Shown in pieces: positions 17,181-25,828 of a stretch of DNA of 64,000 nucleotides; the stretch's first letter is position 1, and each line of letters opens with the position of its first letter. The notes under the pieces were generated by a model. It worked only from the letters and a program-made list of their open reading frames with translations, had not been told where the DNA came from and made no database searches. The stretch spans positions 744,001 to 808,000 of the forward strand of contig NZ_CP023667.1 of NCBI RefSeq assembly GCF_002443155.1. The letters run 5' to 3'. The position numbers were made by a program, and so were the translations under genes. This DNA is from Alcaligenes faecalis (GTDB taxonomy: Bacteria; Pseudomonadota; Gammaproteobacteria; Burkholderiales; Burkholderiaceae_B).

Positions 17181-18143
17181 TCAGGCTCCAGTAGGGCGAC
17201 GCTGGCTGGCACCACCGGGTGCATAGGCTTGCAAGCGGTCCAGCCAGCAGCAGGCCGACAGGGTATCGGCAGCGCCTCCGGGGGACAGGCGGCGTTTCAT
17301 GAAGGCTTGATGCATGGCTTGCGCGCGCTGCACAGCATCCGGGGTAAACGCACTGCCTGCCTGCAAGTATTGCGCGGCGCAGCGGCGCGCGTAGTGTAGC
17401 CCCTCCAGTCCGCCACGATGGGCCAGATTACTATCGTCAAGGACCGCCATGACAGAAAACAAGGTATGCAAACCCACGGTCTGCAACTGCTGTTCTGCCA
17501 CTGGTGTGCTGTGCGGAGACAAAGTTTTGACAGCGACTTGCCAGGCGGGCCAGGCCGTTTCAAACAAGGTGGGAAAGCCCTGGGCTGCTTCCTGGTTCGC
17601 GCCTTGCAAGCCGTAGCGGCGTACCGCCCGTCCGCCCGGCAGTGCGGACGAAGCTTGCAGGCTGCGGGCCTGTAAAGCCGCCCCCCATAATGTTTGAAGT
17701 TGGTCCCGAATCGTGGCGGGAGTCAGGGTGCGAAAAGGTAGGCAAGCGCCTGCGGCTGCGCACAGCAGGCCCAGCATGAAGATGGCGCCACGGTGGGTAT
17801 TGATGCCCCCGGTTGCCGCCTGCATGCGAGCCTCCGCTGCAATCCCGCGAGTTTGCAGCTGGCTGAATGGAACACGCTGTTGGCCCAGAGCCGCCATGTC
17901 AGAAAAATAATGGCGCAGGGCAAACAGACTGCGATAAAAAGTGCTGGCATCCATATCGTCATGGCTGCCGCTGTCGAGCAAGGAAACCAGCCCCGGTTTG
18001 GGAGCCAGAATCAGCTCGTCATACAGCGCCAGAACCGCCGCACGGCCTATGGCCGCACAACTCCAGGAACGGGATGGATCCATGAAGTCGGCGGCAGTGG
18101 GGCGAGGCGCCAATGTTCTGGTTTCAATTGCATCAAGCAGCAT
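17181..18143 (-). CDS. mdcB: Triphosphoribosyl-dephospho-CoA synthase
   Basis: 320-aa CitG/MdcB-family enzyme that makes 2'-(5''-triphosphoribosyl)-3'-dephospho-CoA from ATP and dephospho-CoA, the precursor of the prosthetic group of MdcC. Marks are AALALYDELILAPKPGLVSLLDSGSHDDMD in outline near residue 50, GGINTHRGAIFMLGLLCAAAG, and NLAHRGGLEGL near residue 235. The ATG at 18143 is chosen because earlier in-frame codons lie well inside mdcG; the 11-base overlap with mdcG fits the compact operon. Confidence 0.92.
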   Translation of the reverse strand: MLLDAIETRTLAPRPTAADFMDPSRSWSCAAIGRAAVLALYDELILAPKPGLVSLLDSGSHDDMDASTFYRSLFALRHYFSDMAALGQQRVPFSQLQTRGIAAEARMQAATGGINTHRGAIFMLGLLCAAAGACLPFRTLTPATIRDQLQTLWGAALQARSLQASSALPGGRAVRRYGLQGANQEAAQGFPTLFETAWPAWQVAVKTLSPHSTPVAEQQLQTVGLHTLFSVMAVLDDSNLAHRGGLEGLHYARRCAAQYLQAGSAFTPDAVQRAQAMHQAFMKRRLSPGGAADTLSACCWLDRLQAYAPGGASQRRPTGA

Positions 18144-18837
18144 GAGAGGACTCCGGAGCAGGAGCGTGCTCGGGCCAGTCCGAGTGCGCCTGAATACGTA
18201 CACCATGAGTGCGTTTGATCATCACTTTGCTGCTGGCACCGCTGCGCCATTGCTGCCATTCACGCCAGGCAATGGCGGCGTCATCGGGGAACAGTAACTC
18301 GCCATCCAGGCGGGGCAAACCGGACAATTCGCTGATTGCACTTAATAGCTCCACCAGACGATCTGCTTGCGTGGCGCTCTGCACGGGTAGCAGCAAATCC
18401 AGGTCTGAACCTTCACGCACATAGCCCTGTCCTGTGATCAGCTCCCAGCCATAACTGCCATAGACCTGAGCCGTGCAGCCATGTGCTTGCATACGCTGAC
18501 ATAAGCTCAGCCAGTCTTGCGCCAAGGAGGCTGGCAATAAGGTTTGGGCTTCATGGGCGGGGGGGAAACTGCCCCAAGACAGGCTCTGGTTTTGGGAAAC
18601 GATCAGGGACAGACGTTGCCGCCCCCAATCGCTCGGTAAAGGAATGCCCACTTGCAACTGTCCGCTACGCAGTTCGCCTGGCTGACGGCTGACGACCAGC
18701 GGCCAGCCTCGAGCCTGCCATTGACGCAGGCTCTGGCAGACGTGGCTGGTCAGCTCCAGATCAGTCACCACCTGATCCCAGGCTGTGTTGTCCAGCGTGA
18801 TCAGGTGGTGACGGCGAGCGGGCAGCTGGGCGTTCAT
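18133..18837 (-). CDS. mdcG: Malonate decarboxylase holo-ACP synthase (phosphoribosyl-dephospho-CoA transferase)
   Basis: 234-aa nucleotidyltransferase that attaches the phosphoribosyl-dephospho-CoA arm to the serine of MdcC. The metal-binding DxD pair is visible in VREGSDLDLLLPV near residue 140, in the context YGSYGWELITG typical of MdcG/CitX. The N-terminus (RRHHLITLD) is also usual for MdcG. It shares one base with the end of mdcE (TGATG) and overlaps mdcB by 11 bases. Confidence 0.9.
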   Translation of the reverse strand: MNAQLPARRHHLITLDNTAWDQVVTDLELTSHVCQSLRQWQARGWPLVVSRQPGELRSGQLQVGIPLPSDWGRQRLSLIVSQNQSLSWGSFPPAHEAQTLLPASLAQDWLSLCQRMQAHGCTAQVYGSYGWELITGQGYVREGSDLDLLLPVQSATQADRLVELLSAISELSGLPRLDGELLFPDDAAIAWREWQQWRSGASSKVMIKRTHGVRIQAHSDWPEHAPAPESSHAA

Positions 18838-19550
18838 CAGGATGCCTGCAAGACCTGTTCAATGATCTGGGCAGCCAGGCGGCGGCCACCACGTTCGGCA
18901 CCATCGCTGGCGCGGCGATCCTGATCATTGGATTGAGCCAGTGCTGCCCGCAAGGAAGCACGCAGTTGCTCTGGCGAGCTGCTGTCCCAGACAGACTGAA
19001 TGCCTCCCATGGCCACATAATTGCCTACGCCGGGCGCAAAGACCGGATTGGACTGCGCCAGCTCTTCCAGCATGGCTTCGGGCAGCTTGGTGACGCGGGC
19101 CATGGCAGGAATGCGCATGACGCGAATTTCGGCTTCGGGCACGGCATAGCAGGCATCGGCAATCAGGCCGGAGGTGATGAAACCACCGGACAGGGCTTGG
19201 TCGTACACCAGCCCAATAACCTTGTGGCCTTTGCGTCGGGCCAGATCCAGGCACATGCCCAAGTGAGCCATGGCGCGGTTGATGCCCAGCAGCTCATCGC
19301 GGCGGCGCAGTTGCTGACCTTGAGTATCGACCAAAAGCAGCAGACTGCGGCCAGGATGGTTCTTGATGGTGTCCAGCACGGCCTGTGCCTGAGTCAAGGC
19401 CAGGGCCACGCCGATGGGGGCGTGTTCGGTGGTGCCGATAACGGTCAGGGTCTGACCATCAAATTCGGCATCGCCCTGCAAGAACAAATCCTGTTCGCTA
19501 ATGCTGTGCTGCGTATCGAACAGCGATTGCACCAGAGTTTCCCATTTCAT
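18837..19550 (-). CDS. mdcE: Malonate decarboxylase gamma subunit
   Basis: 237-aa subunit of the biotin-independent carboxyltransferase-like decarboxylase core, which with MdcD decarboxylates malonyl-S-ACP to acetyl-S-ACP. Visible are the crotonase-like stretches LLLVDTQGQQLRRRDELLG near residue 75 and VYDQALSGGFITSGLIADACYA, where the oxyanion-hole glycines are expected. The ATG at 19550 overlaps the mdcD stop by 4 bases (ATGA); longer readings run back through mdcD and are rejected. Confidence 0.92.
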   Translation of the reverse strand: MKWETLVQSLFDTQHSISEQDLFLQGDAEFDGQTLTVIGTTEHAPIGVALALTQAQAVLDTIKNHPGRSLLLLVDTQGQQLRRRDELLGINRAMAHLGMCLDLARRKGHKVIGLVYDQALSGGFITSGLIADACYAVPEAEIRVMRIPAMARVTKLPEAMLEELAQSNPVFAPGVGNYVAMGGIQSVWDSSSPEQLRASLRAALAQSNDQDRRASDGAERGGRRLAAQIIEQVLQAS

Positions 19551-20449
19551 GACAGCGCCTCCTGGCTGCGTAATGCTTTGACGGCTGCAGCGTCCATCTG
19601 CCCGACTTGATCGCTTTGTTCCAGCCCCAGCGCTTGCCACAAGGTCTGGGCCTGATTCTCGGTGTGATCCCATTGCTCTACAGGCAGCAGGGCCGCGCGT
19701 TGTGCCAGCAACTGATGCTCCTGTTCCAGCTCTTCCAGGGTCGCCGGGCCACGCGCCGGATTCTTCAAACCTTGTACGGCTGCGGCGCGGAAAGCGGCCA
19801 CGGTGTCAGGTACGAGGTCATCGCAATCGGCGGTCAGCCAGCGGTGTTTCCCACCGCTGGTTTGCCAGACCAAAGCACGATCTTTGGAGTCGTATTCTTC
19901 GACTCCGTGGGAGGCTTCAATCACTTCCGGGCCGGACATGGCCAGACGGCCCACGTCACTCATGATCAGGTGGTTGGTGCAGCGGGCCACAATACCCATG
20001 CCACCAAAGCAACCGTTTTGCCCGCCGACCAAAGCAATCACCGGCACACCGGCATTGCGCGTATCCAGCAAGGCGCGCATCACTTCGGAGACAGCAATCA
20101 AACCGGCATTGGCTTCGTGCAAGCGCACACCACCGGACTCCAGCAGCAGCACCACCCCAGCAGGGCGGTCGATCATGGCGCGGCGCAGCAGTCCCACCAG
20201 CTTGGCGCCGTGAACTTCGCCCACACCACCGCCCATGAATTCGCCTTCTTGCGCGGCCACATAAACCGTCTGCCCTTCCAGCAAGGCATGGCCGATAGCT
20301 ACACCATCATCAAAGGAAGAGGGCACACCCAATTGGGCCAGATGGGGGCTGCTCAAGCGTTGGGCAGGGGGCAGCCATTCGTGAAAGCTGTTGGCGTCAA
20401 ACAAAGCCTGGACGCGCTGGCGGGCAGAACATTCCAGATAACTGCTCAT
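19547..20449 (-). CDS. mdcD: Malonate decarboxylase beta subunit
   Basis: 300-aa carboxyltransferase-fold subunit, partner of MdcE. Marks are SYLECSARQRVQALFDANSF at the N-terminus, GVGEVHGAKLVGLLRRA, GVVLLLESGGVRLHEANAGL near residue 100 and VIALVGGQNGCFGGMGIVA with the oxyanion-hole glycines. Length is near Klebsiella MdcD (about 277 aa) with a somewhat longer C-terminus. It overlaps mdcC and mdcE by 4 bases each. Confidence 0.93.
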   Translation of the reverse strand: MSSYLECSARQRVQALFDANSFHEWLPPAQRLSSPHLAQLGVPSSFDDGVAIGHALLEGQTVYVAAQEGEFMGGGVGEVHGAKLVGLLRRAMIDRPAGVVLLLESGGVRLHEANAGLIAVSEVMRALLDTRNAGVPVIALVGGQNGCFGGMGIVARCTNHLIMSDVGRLAMSGPEVIEASHGVEEYDSKDRALVWQTSGGKHRWLTADCDDLVPDTVAAFRAAAVQGLKNPARGPATLEELEQEHQLLAQRAALLPVEQWDHTENQAQTLWQALGLEQSDQVGQMDAAAVKALRSQEALS

Positions 20450-20796
20450 AACTGGGTTCCTTGTGCTTGGCTACGCGCCAGTGCTTCGCTGGCGGCCTGG
20501 TCCAGACGCAGGCTGACCACGGCAGGGGTGGCCCCCATATCGTTGATGTCAAAGTGGATACCGGCCAGCGGATGGCGCTGGTGAAAGTCCCGCACCACCG
20601 CATCCCAGATCGTGGAGAAACCGCGCGCCGAGGTATGAATATGGATGGTGCATTCGGGGCTGTCCTTGGGCTCGGCCAGCACTTCCAGATTGCCCGAACC
20701 CACGACGCCCACCAGCACAGGCTGGAAGGTGCCAATAGGCTCTTGTCCCTTGAAACTGTAGGCCAGAGTTTCCAGGCCGTGAGGAATGTTTGTCAT
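20446..20796 (-). CDS. mdcC: Malonate decarboxylase acyl carrier protein (delta subunit)
   Basis: 116-aa carrier protein. The serine that carries 2'-(5''-phosphoribosyl)-3'-dephospho-CoA is Ser34 in VGVVGSGNLEVL, matching the VVGSGDMEVL context of Klebsiella MdcC. Later marks are NDMGATPAVVSLRLDQA. It is longer than the roughly 99-aa Klebsiella protein, mainly by about 9 residues at the N-terminus and at the tail. It lies between mdcA (34 bases away) and mdcD (4-base overlap). Confidence 0.93.
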   Translation of the reverse strand: MTNIPHGLETLAYSFKGQEPIGTFQPVLVGVVGSGNLEVLAEPKDSPECTIHIHTSARGFSTIWDAVVRDFHQRHPLAGIHFDINDMGATPAVVSLRLDQAASEALARSQAQGTQL

Positions 20797-20830
20797 CGTG
20801 ATCTCCTAATGCAAATAGCGTGACGGGCCA

Positions 20831-22513
20831 TTACCAGTTACGGAAGCGTGCCGGGGGTTGATACAGCCCACCGGAGGCTTGAACCAGATCCCGCATGCTG
20901 CGTGCGGCCAATAGATTGCGTGTGGCCTGACGAGGGTCTATGCCCAGATCCTGGGGGCGACGGATGATGCCGCGATCGCGCAGGTTCTCGACCATGCGCG
21001 CATCTCGGCCCAGGCCCACTTGCGTGTAGCCGGCAACGCCGCGTATGGCCTGCTCGCGTTCTTCGTCGGTACGGCATAGCAAGAGATTGGCAATGCCTTC
21101 TTCAGTCAGGATGTGGGTGACATCGTCGCCATACACCATGATGGGAGGCAGATCCATGCCGGTCTGTTCTTGCAGGGTCCAGGCATCCAGGGTGTCCACA
21201 AAAGCGGGGGTCATGTGCTCGCGAAAGGTTTCCACAATCTGTACCACCAGCTTCTGGCCACGCGGCGTACCGGCTGCGCCCTGGCGTCCTTGACGAGCCT
21301 CTTGCCCGGCTTTCAACCAAGCGGGGCTGGCATGGCGACGACCGCGTGCATCCGCGCCCATATTCGGTGCGCCCCCAAAACCGGCAATACGGCCCAGCGT
21401 GGCGGTGGAGCTATTACCATGCAGGTCGATCTGCAAGGTGGAGCCAATGAACAGATCGCAGGCATAGTGGCCCGCGGCCTGGCAGAAAGCGCGGTTGCTG
21501 CGCATGCTGCCATCTGGCCCGGTGAAGAACACATCGGAGCGAGCGCGCAGATAGTTTTCCATGCCCAGCTCGGAGCCGAAGGAATGCACCGACTGCACCC
21601 AACCGGCTTCAATGGCCGGGATCAGGGCAGGGTGAGGATTCAGGGCCCAGTGTTGGCAAATCTTGCCTTTCAGGCCCAGCGACTCCCCGTAAGTGGGCAG
21701 CAGCAATTCGATGGCGGCGGTGTCAAAACCGATGCCGTGGTTCAGGCGTTGCACGCCGTATTCCGCGTAGATACCCTTGATGGCCATCATGGCCATCAGG
21801 ACCTGTATTTCGCTGATCTGAGCGGGGTCGCGGGTAAACAGCGGTTCAATAAAGTGCGGGCGTGGAGCGGGCACCACGAAGTTCACCCAGTCGGCGGGAA
21901 TGTCCACGCGCGGCAGGCGGGTGGTCTGGCTATCGACCAGCTCGTTGACCTGGGCGATGACAATGCCGCCCGAAAACGCGGTGGCTTCCACAATGGCCGG
22001 GGTGTCCTCGGTATTGGGGCCGGTGTACAGATTGCCCTGCTCATCGGCGGCCTGGGCCGCGATGAGCGCGACATTCGGGGTCAAGTCTACAAAGTAACGG
22101 GCAAACAACTCCAGATAGGTATGAATGGCACCGATGTTCAGCCGTCCTGCCGAGGCCAGCCTGGCCAGGCGCGCACCTTGCGGGCCGGAAAAGCTGAAGT
22201 CCAGGCGATTGGCAATGCCTTTTTCAAATACATCCAGATGCTGGGGCAAAGCCAGCACGGATTGCACCATGTGCAGGTCATGAATCTGCGCTGGGTCGAC
22301 TCCTACCAGTGCATCGGCCAGAAAGTCGGCCTGCTTCTGGTTGTTGCCTTCCAGACATACTCGATCTCCTACTTGTAATACGGCTTCCAGCAAGGTGCTG
22401 GCTTTATCCGTGCTGCATATTTTGCCTTGCAAAGAGTCTCCCAGTGCGCGGCTGGCACGTTGCAGTCTTTGCTGGCGGGCTTGATTCTTAAGATTCCAGT
22501 TGCTGTCCGTCAT
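20831..22513 (-). CDS. mdcA: Malonate decarboxylase alpha subunit (acetyl-S-ACP:malonate ACP transferase)
   Basis: 560-aa CoA-transferase-like subunit that swaps acetate for malonate on the MdcC arm. Marks include GDRVCLEGNNQKQADFLADAL near residue 50, VALIAAQAADEQGNLYTGPNTEDTP, HGIGFDTAAIELLLPTYGESLGL, and MVYGDDVTHILTEEGIANLL near the C-terminus. Length agrees with MdcA (about 550 aa). It is the first mdc gene, 57 bases after the amidase stop, with no terminator in that gap. Confidence 0.95.
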   Translation of the reverse strand: MTDSNWNLKNQARQQRLQRASRALGDSLQGKICSTDKASTLLEAVLQVGDRVCLEGNNQKQADFLADALVGVDPAQIHDLHMVQSVLALPQHLDVFEKGIANRLDFSFSGPQGARLARLASAGRLNIGAIHTYLELFARYFVDLTPNVALIAAQAADEQGNLYTGPNTEDTPAIVEATAFSGGIVIAQVNELVDSQTTRLPRVDIPADWVNFVVPAPRPHFIEPLFTRDPAQISEIQVLMAMMAIKGIYAEYGVQRLNHGIGFDTAAIELLLPTYGESLGLKGKICQHWALNPHPALIPAIEAGWVQSVHSFGSELGMENYLRARSDVFFTGPDGSMRSNRAFCQAAGHYACDLFIGSTLQIDLHGNSSTATLGRIAGFGGAPNMGADARGRRHASPAWLKAGQEARQGRQGAAGTPRGQKLVVQIVETFREHMTPAFVDTLDAWTLQEQTGMDLPPIMVYGDDVTHILTEEGIANLLLCRTDEEREQAIRGVAGYTQVGLGRDARMVENLRDRGIIRRPQDLGIDPRQATRNLLAARSMRDLVQASGGLYQPPARFRNW

Positions 22514-22570
22514 TGGGTTTCTCTGTGATACCTCTGTCGATGTGATCCGTTAAACAAGCTGCCTGACCCT

Positions 22571-23851
22571 TCAGGATCGGAGTTCAGGCAACGCGATAGT
22601 TAATGTGCCCAGGCGATGGGCAATACGGGCGGCCGCTTCCAGCAGCAGATCGTCCTGCCCGGGGCGGGCGGCCACTTGCAGTCCCAAAGGAAGCCCGTGA
22701 TTGCCAAAGCCGATGGGCAGGTTGATGCATGGAATGCCCAGCGCCGTCCAGGCACGACACAGCACCGGATCGCCGGTGGTGTCGCGTGTGGGGGCCTCGC
22801 CCAAGGCGGCGGCGCTCAGGATCAGGTCCGCGTCGCCGAAGATCAGCTCGGGATGGCGCTTGACCTGATTGATCAGACCTTGGGCCTGGATCAGTTCGGC
22901 GGGCTGGGTCTGCGCGCACTTGTCCAGATAGGTCTGCAAAGCAGGCGAGAGCAGCTCCAGGTGTTGTTGGCGTTCATGGCTTAAATGGATTAGCACTTCA
23001 GCCCCCATGACGGCTTGCTGCGCGTGGGTCAGTTCGCCAAACAGGCTGTCCTTGTCACTAAGCTGAACTTCAAACTGGCCGTCATCCGTTTCCAGGAGGC
23101 TGATGCTCGCTTCCAGCCGGTCACGCAGATCCTTGGCAATATCCTCCCACCAGGGCGTGTGCAAAAAGCTCAGGCGCAAAGGGGCTTGCAGCAGGACTTG
23201 CGATACTTCTGGCGTGCTGCGCAGTGCATTGAAAACGCGGCGCACATCGTCCAGGCGTTGGCCAAGAATTCCCACGGTATCCAAAGAGGGGCTGATGGTT
23301 TTCAAGCCGCTGCTGGGCAGGGCGCCGAAGCTGGGTTTGAAGCCATAAATCCCGCAGAAGGTGGCAGGGCGTACCACGGACCCCGCTGTCTGGGTGCCCA
23401 AGGCCACCGGCACCACATTGGCGGCCACCGCGGCGGCCGAGCCGGACGAGGACCCGCCTGGTGTGTGCTCCAGATTCCAAGGGTTGCAGGTCTTGGGCGG
23501 GCTGAATAAGGCAAATTCCGTGGTAACGGTTTTGCCAAATGGCACGGCACCGGCCGCACACAGGGCCTGCACAATGGCGGCGTCCTGAGTGGGGCGGTTA
23601 TCACGATAAATAGGCGAACCATAGGTGGTCGGAGCGTCCGCCGTATTGATCAAATCCTTGATGCCGATGACTAGCCCCTTCAAGGGGCCGGTGTTGTTCT
23701 CCTGCTCCTGGGCGACACGCCGTACCTGCTCCTTGTCCAGATGGGCAAAGGCCTGAATCAGCTCCTCGGTTTGCTCGTAGCGGGCAATCGCCGCTTCAGC
23801 CGCCTCCTGGCTGGATGTCGTGTTTCGGGTAGCGAAATCATTCACAGACAT
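22571..23851 (-). CDS. Amidase-signature enzyme, probable malonamidase
   Basis: 426-aa amidase-signature hydrolase. The Ser-cisSer-Lys triad is readable: Lys in GLVIGIKDLINTADAP near residue 63, the cis-Ser in GGSSSGSAAAVAANV near 133, and the nucleophile Ser in LGTQTAGSVVRPA near 157. Spacing and length fit malonamidase E2 of Bradyrhizobium (412 aa), which hydrolyses malonamate to malonate and ammonia. That activity would make sense here, since the gene lies between an organic-acid permease and mdcA on one strand, with gaps of 9 and 57 bases. Substrate is inferred from context; other small amides are possible. Confidence 0.85.
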   Translation of the reverse strand: MSVNDFATRNTTSSQEAAEAAIARYEQTEELIQAFAHLDKEQVRRVAQEQENNTGPLKGLVIGIKDLINTADAPTTYGSPIYRDNRPTQDAAIVQALCAAGAVPFGKTVTTEFALFSPPKTCNPWNLEHTPGGSSSGSAAAVAANVVPVALGTQTAGSVVRPATFCGIYGFKPSFGALPSSGLKTISPSLDTVGILGQRLDDVRRVFNALRSTPEVSQVLLQAPLRLSFLHTPWWEDIAKDLRDRLEASISLLETDDGQFEVQLSDKDSLFGELTHAQQAVMGAEVLIHLSHERQQHLELLSPALQTYLDKCAQTQPAELIQAQGLINQVKRHPELIFGDADLILSAAALGEAPTRDTTGDPVLCRAWTALGIPCINLPIGFGNHGLPLGLQVAARPGQDDLLLEAAARIAHRLGTLTIALPELRS

Positions 23852-23860
23852 GGCTCGTCC

Positions 23861-25270
23861 TTAGAGCGTGAAGGGTGCGATAAGAATAGCAATCGTCAAA
23901 ATGACGGTGCCAATCAGAAAGGCCACGACGGTAAAGCCCATGACCTGTCGTACATTCAGGCGCGCAATGGCCAGAACAGGCAGGAGCCAGAAGGGCTGGA
24001 TCATATTGGCCACCGCTTCACCAAAAGCCACGGCCATGGACATCAGGCCCAGATAGGCGGGGCTGTCCTGACCAATGGCCAGGGCCGACTGCACGGCGAT
24101 GGGGCCTTGCACACCCCAGTGTCCGCCACCGGAAGGCACAAACAGCGAGATGATGATGGAGGCAATAAAGGTCAGGAAGGGCAGGGTGTATTCATTGGCC
24201 CCGGTCACCAGCGCGGAGGACAGAATTTCTTCCAGCGCGTGGCCGCCTTCCATGGGGATATAGGCCAGCAAGCCCATGATGCCGCCGTACAGCGGGTACT
24301 GCAGAATCAGCGGGCCTGCCGTTTTGGCGGACTCGACAAAGGACTTGATAAAGCGGATAGGCGTCCAGTGCAGCAGGGCACCGGTGACGGTAAACAGCAT
24401 GATCATGGATGAGATGTTCAGCGCAAAACCGCTGCGCACGAAGTAGTACATACCCGCGGCAAAGAACAGCACGTTCAGAATCCACAGGTTTTCCAGCTTT
24501 TCGGCCGGAGTGCTGGGCTTGGTTTTGGGCAGGTCTTTCTCAATGTCCGCAAAGACGGCCGGGTCGGGCGGCAAGGCGTAGTCCGGCTCCATGCGCCAGA
24601 TCGTCAGAAACAGCAGGATGATCAGAGCCACAACCGGAATCCAGCTATAGGGCTGAAAAATGGTCAGGCTGAAAGGCACCGTCATGCTGGTCAGTTGATG
24701 GATGACGTTGATGGGGCTGTTGGGGTCGGTATTGGCCAGGGCAATCGAGCTGGACAGACCTTGAGTCCAGAGCAGGTAGCCCATATAGCCCGAGGCAATC
24801 AGATAACCAAAGTGCACATTGGGCAGACGGCGGGCAACCTGGCGCGCGACCAGGGCACCAGCCACTAGACCCAGGCCCCAGTTCAACAGGCAAAAGATCG
24901 AGCCCACGGCAAAGCACAGCAGGGCTCCTTCAACCTGGGTGCGGGCACGGGAAGCCAACCAGATGATGGCGCGTTTCAAGGGTGGTGCTTCGGCCAGGGT
25001 GTAGCCCGTCACCAGAATCAACACCATTTGCAGGGCAAAGGTGAAAATGCTTTTGGGTCCCCATACCCCGCGATACCAGGCGTCCACCATTCCTCCGGGG
25101 GTGGCGCCATCAACAAACAGGGTAATCAGTCCTACAACCAGCAAGCTCAGGATGACGGCGAACAGATACGGGTCCGGCATCCACTTTTCTACGTAACGCA
25201 CGCAGATATTGGTAAAGCGGGTCAGCAAGTTTGGCCTGGGTTTGGCCGCGATGGTAGCAGTGGTGTTCAT
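23861..25270 (-). CDS. AtoE-family short-chain fatty acid permease
   Basis: 469-aa inner membrane transporter with about 12 hydrophobic segments, matching the short-chain fatty acid transporter family (AtoE of E. coli). Marks are YVEKWMPDPYLFAVILSLLV near residue 27, NWGLGLVAGALVARQVARR, SGYMGYLLWTQGLSSSIAL and FVPSGGGHWGVQGPIAVQSA near residue 375. It leads the amidase-mdc operon. The usual malonate carriers (MdcF, MdcLM, MadLM) are absent here, so this permease may carry malonate, malonamate or the acetate product. That role is inference. Confidence 0.87.
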   Translation of the reverse strand: MNTTATIAAKPRPNLLTRFTNICVRYVEKWMPDPYLFAVILSLLVVGLITLFVDGATPGGMVDAWYRGVWGPKSIFTFALQMVLILVTGYTLAEAPPLKRAIIWLASRARTQVEGALLCFAVGSIFCLLNWGLGLVAGALVARQVARRLPNVHFGYLIASGYMGYLLWTQGLSSSIALANTDPNSPINVIHQLTSMTVPFSLTIFQPYSWIPVVALIILLFLTIWRMEPDYALPPDPAVFADIEKDLPKTKPSTPAEKLENLWILNVLFFAAGMYYFVRSGFALNISSMIMLFTVTGALLHWTPIRFIKSFVESAKTAGPLILQYPLYGGIMGLLAYIPMEGGHALEEILSSALVTGANEYTLPFLTFIASIIISLFVPSGGGHWGVQGPIAVQSALAIGQDSPAYLGLMSMAVAFGEAVANMIQPFWLLPVLAIARLNVRQVMGFTVVAFLIGTVILTIAILIAPFTL

Positions 25271-25828
25271 GATGAACTTATCCTTGTTTTTGTCTCCCCG
25301 ACCTGGCTAGTGGGTCGGCTTATGGTGTTCCCCCTTAGGGGGCTTATCGTTGTGCCCACAAGATAGCGACAGGCTAGTGCGTGGATCAATAAAGCAAATG
25401 TCGTTTTATTTACGCGGGGCGAAACGATGAGGCGTTAACCCTAGGGAAAGAGGGGGGGAGCGTGTGGACAGGCTGCTGCGGCTATAAGGCCGGCTGTTTT
25501 TTCTGGTGTGGAGATATTTAGCTAAAACGAACTGATTAGAGGATCAATTTGAATGGCGGATAGGGCGCTGTTTGAAATGGGACTACGTTTTCCAACGGGG
25601 GGACTGTGAGGGCAAAGAGCGAAGGGGGATAGGCAAGGCTTTTACTCAGGTTCTGACCGTCAGAGCTAAGAGCTTGATTCCAGTTGCACGGCAGAAGTGG
25701 GTGATTAAAGGAAGAGGAGAAAGAGTGGGAGTACTGGTTGAGACATAAAAAAAGCACACAGAATGCTCTGTGTGCTTTCAAGGAGTTTTAACGGTGCTGG
25801 ACCGAAGAGATAGGACGCTTGCGGGGAC
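25271..25828. other. 558-base intergenic stretch, promoter region of the malonate operon
   Basis: It separates the IclR regulator gene from the AtoE-type permease gene, both on the minus strand. It contains the regulator's terminator at 25747-25778, and the remainder must hold the operon promoter. A short palindrome CCCCCTTAGGGGG lies at 25330-25342, 60 bases before the permease start. No convincing coding frame is seen. Confidence 0.6.
25747..25778 (-). terminator. Rho-independent terminator after the IclR gene
   Basis: A 12-bp stem (AAAGCACACAGA, loop ATGC, TCTGTGTGCTTT) is followed by seven T on the minus strand, 51 bases past the regulator stop. It separates the regulator from the permease-amidase-mdc operon. 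Confidence 0.9.
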
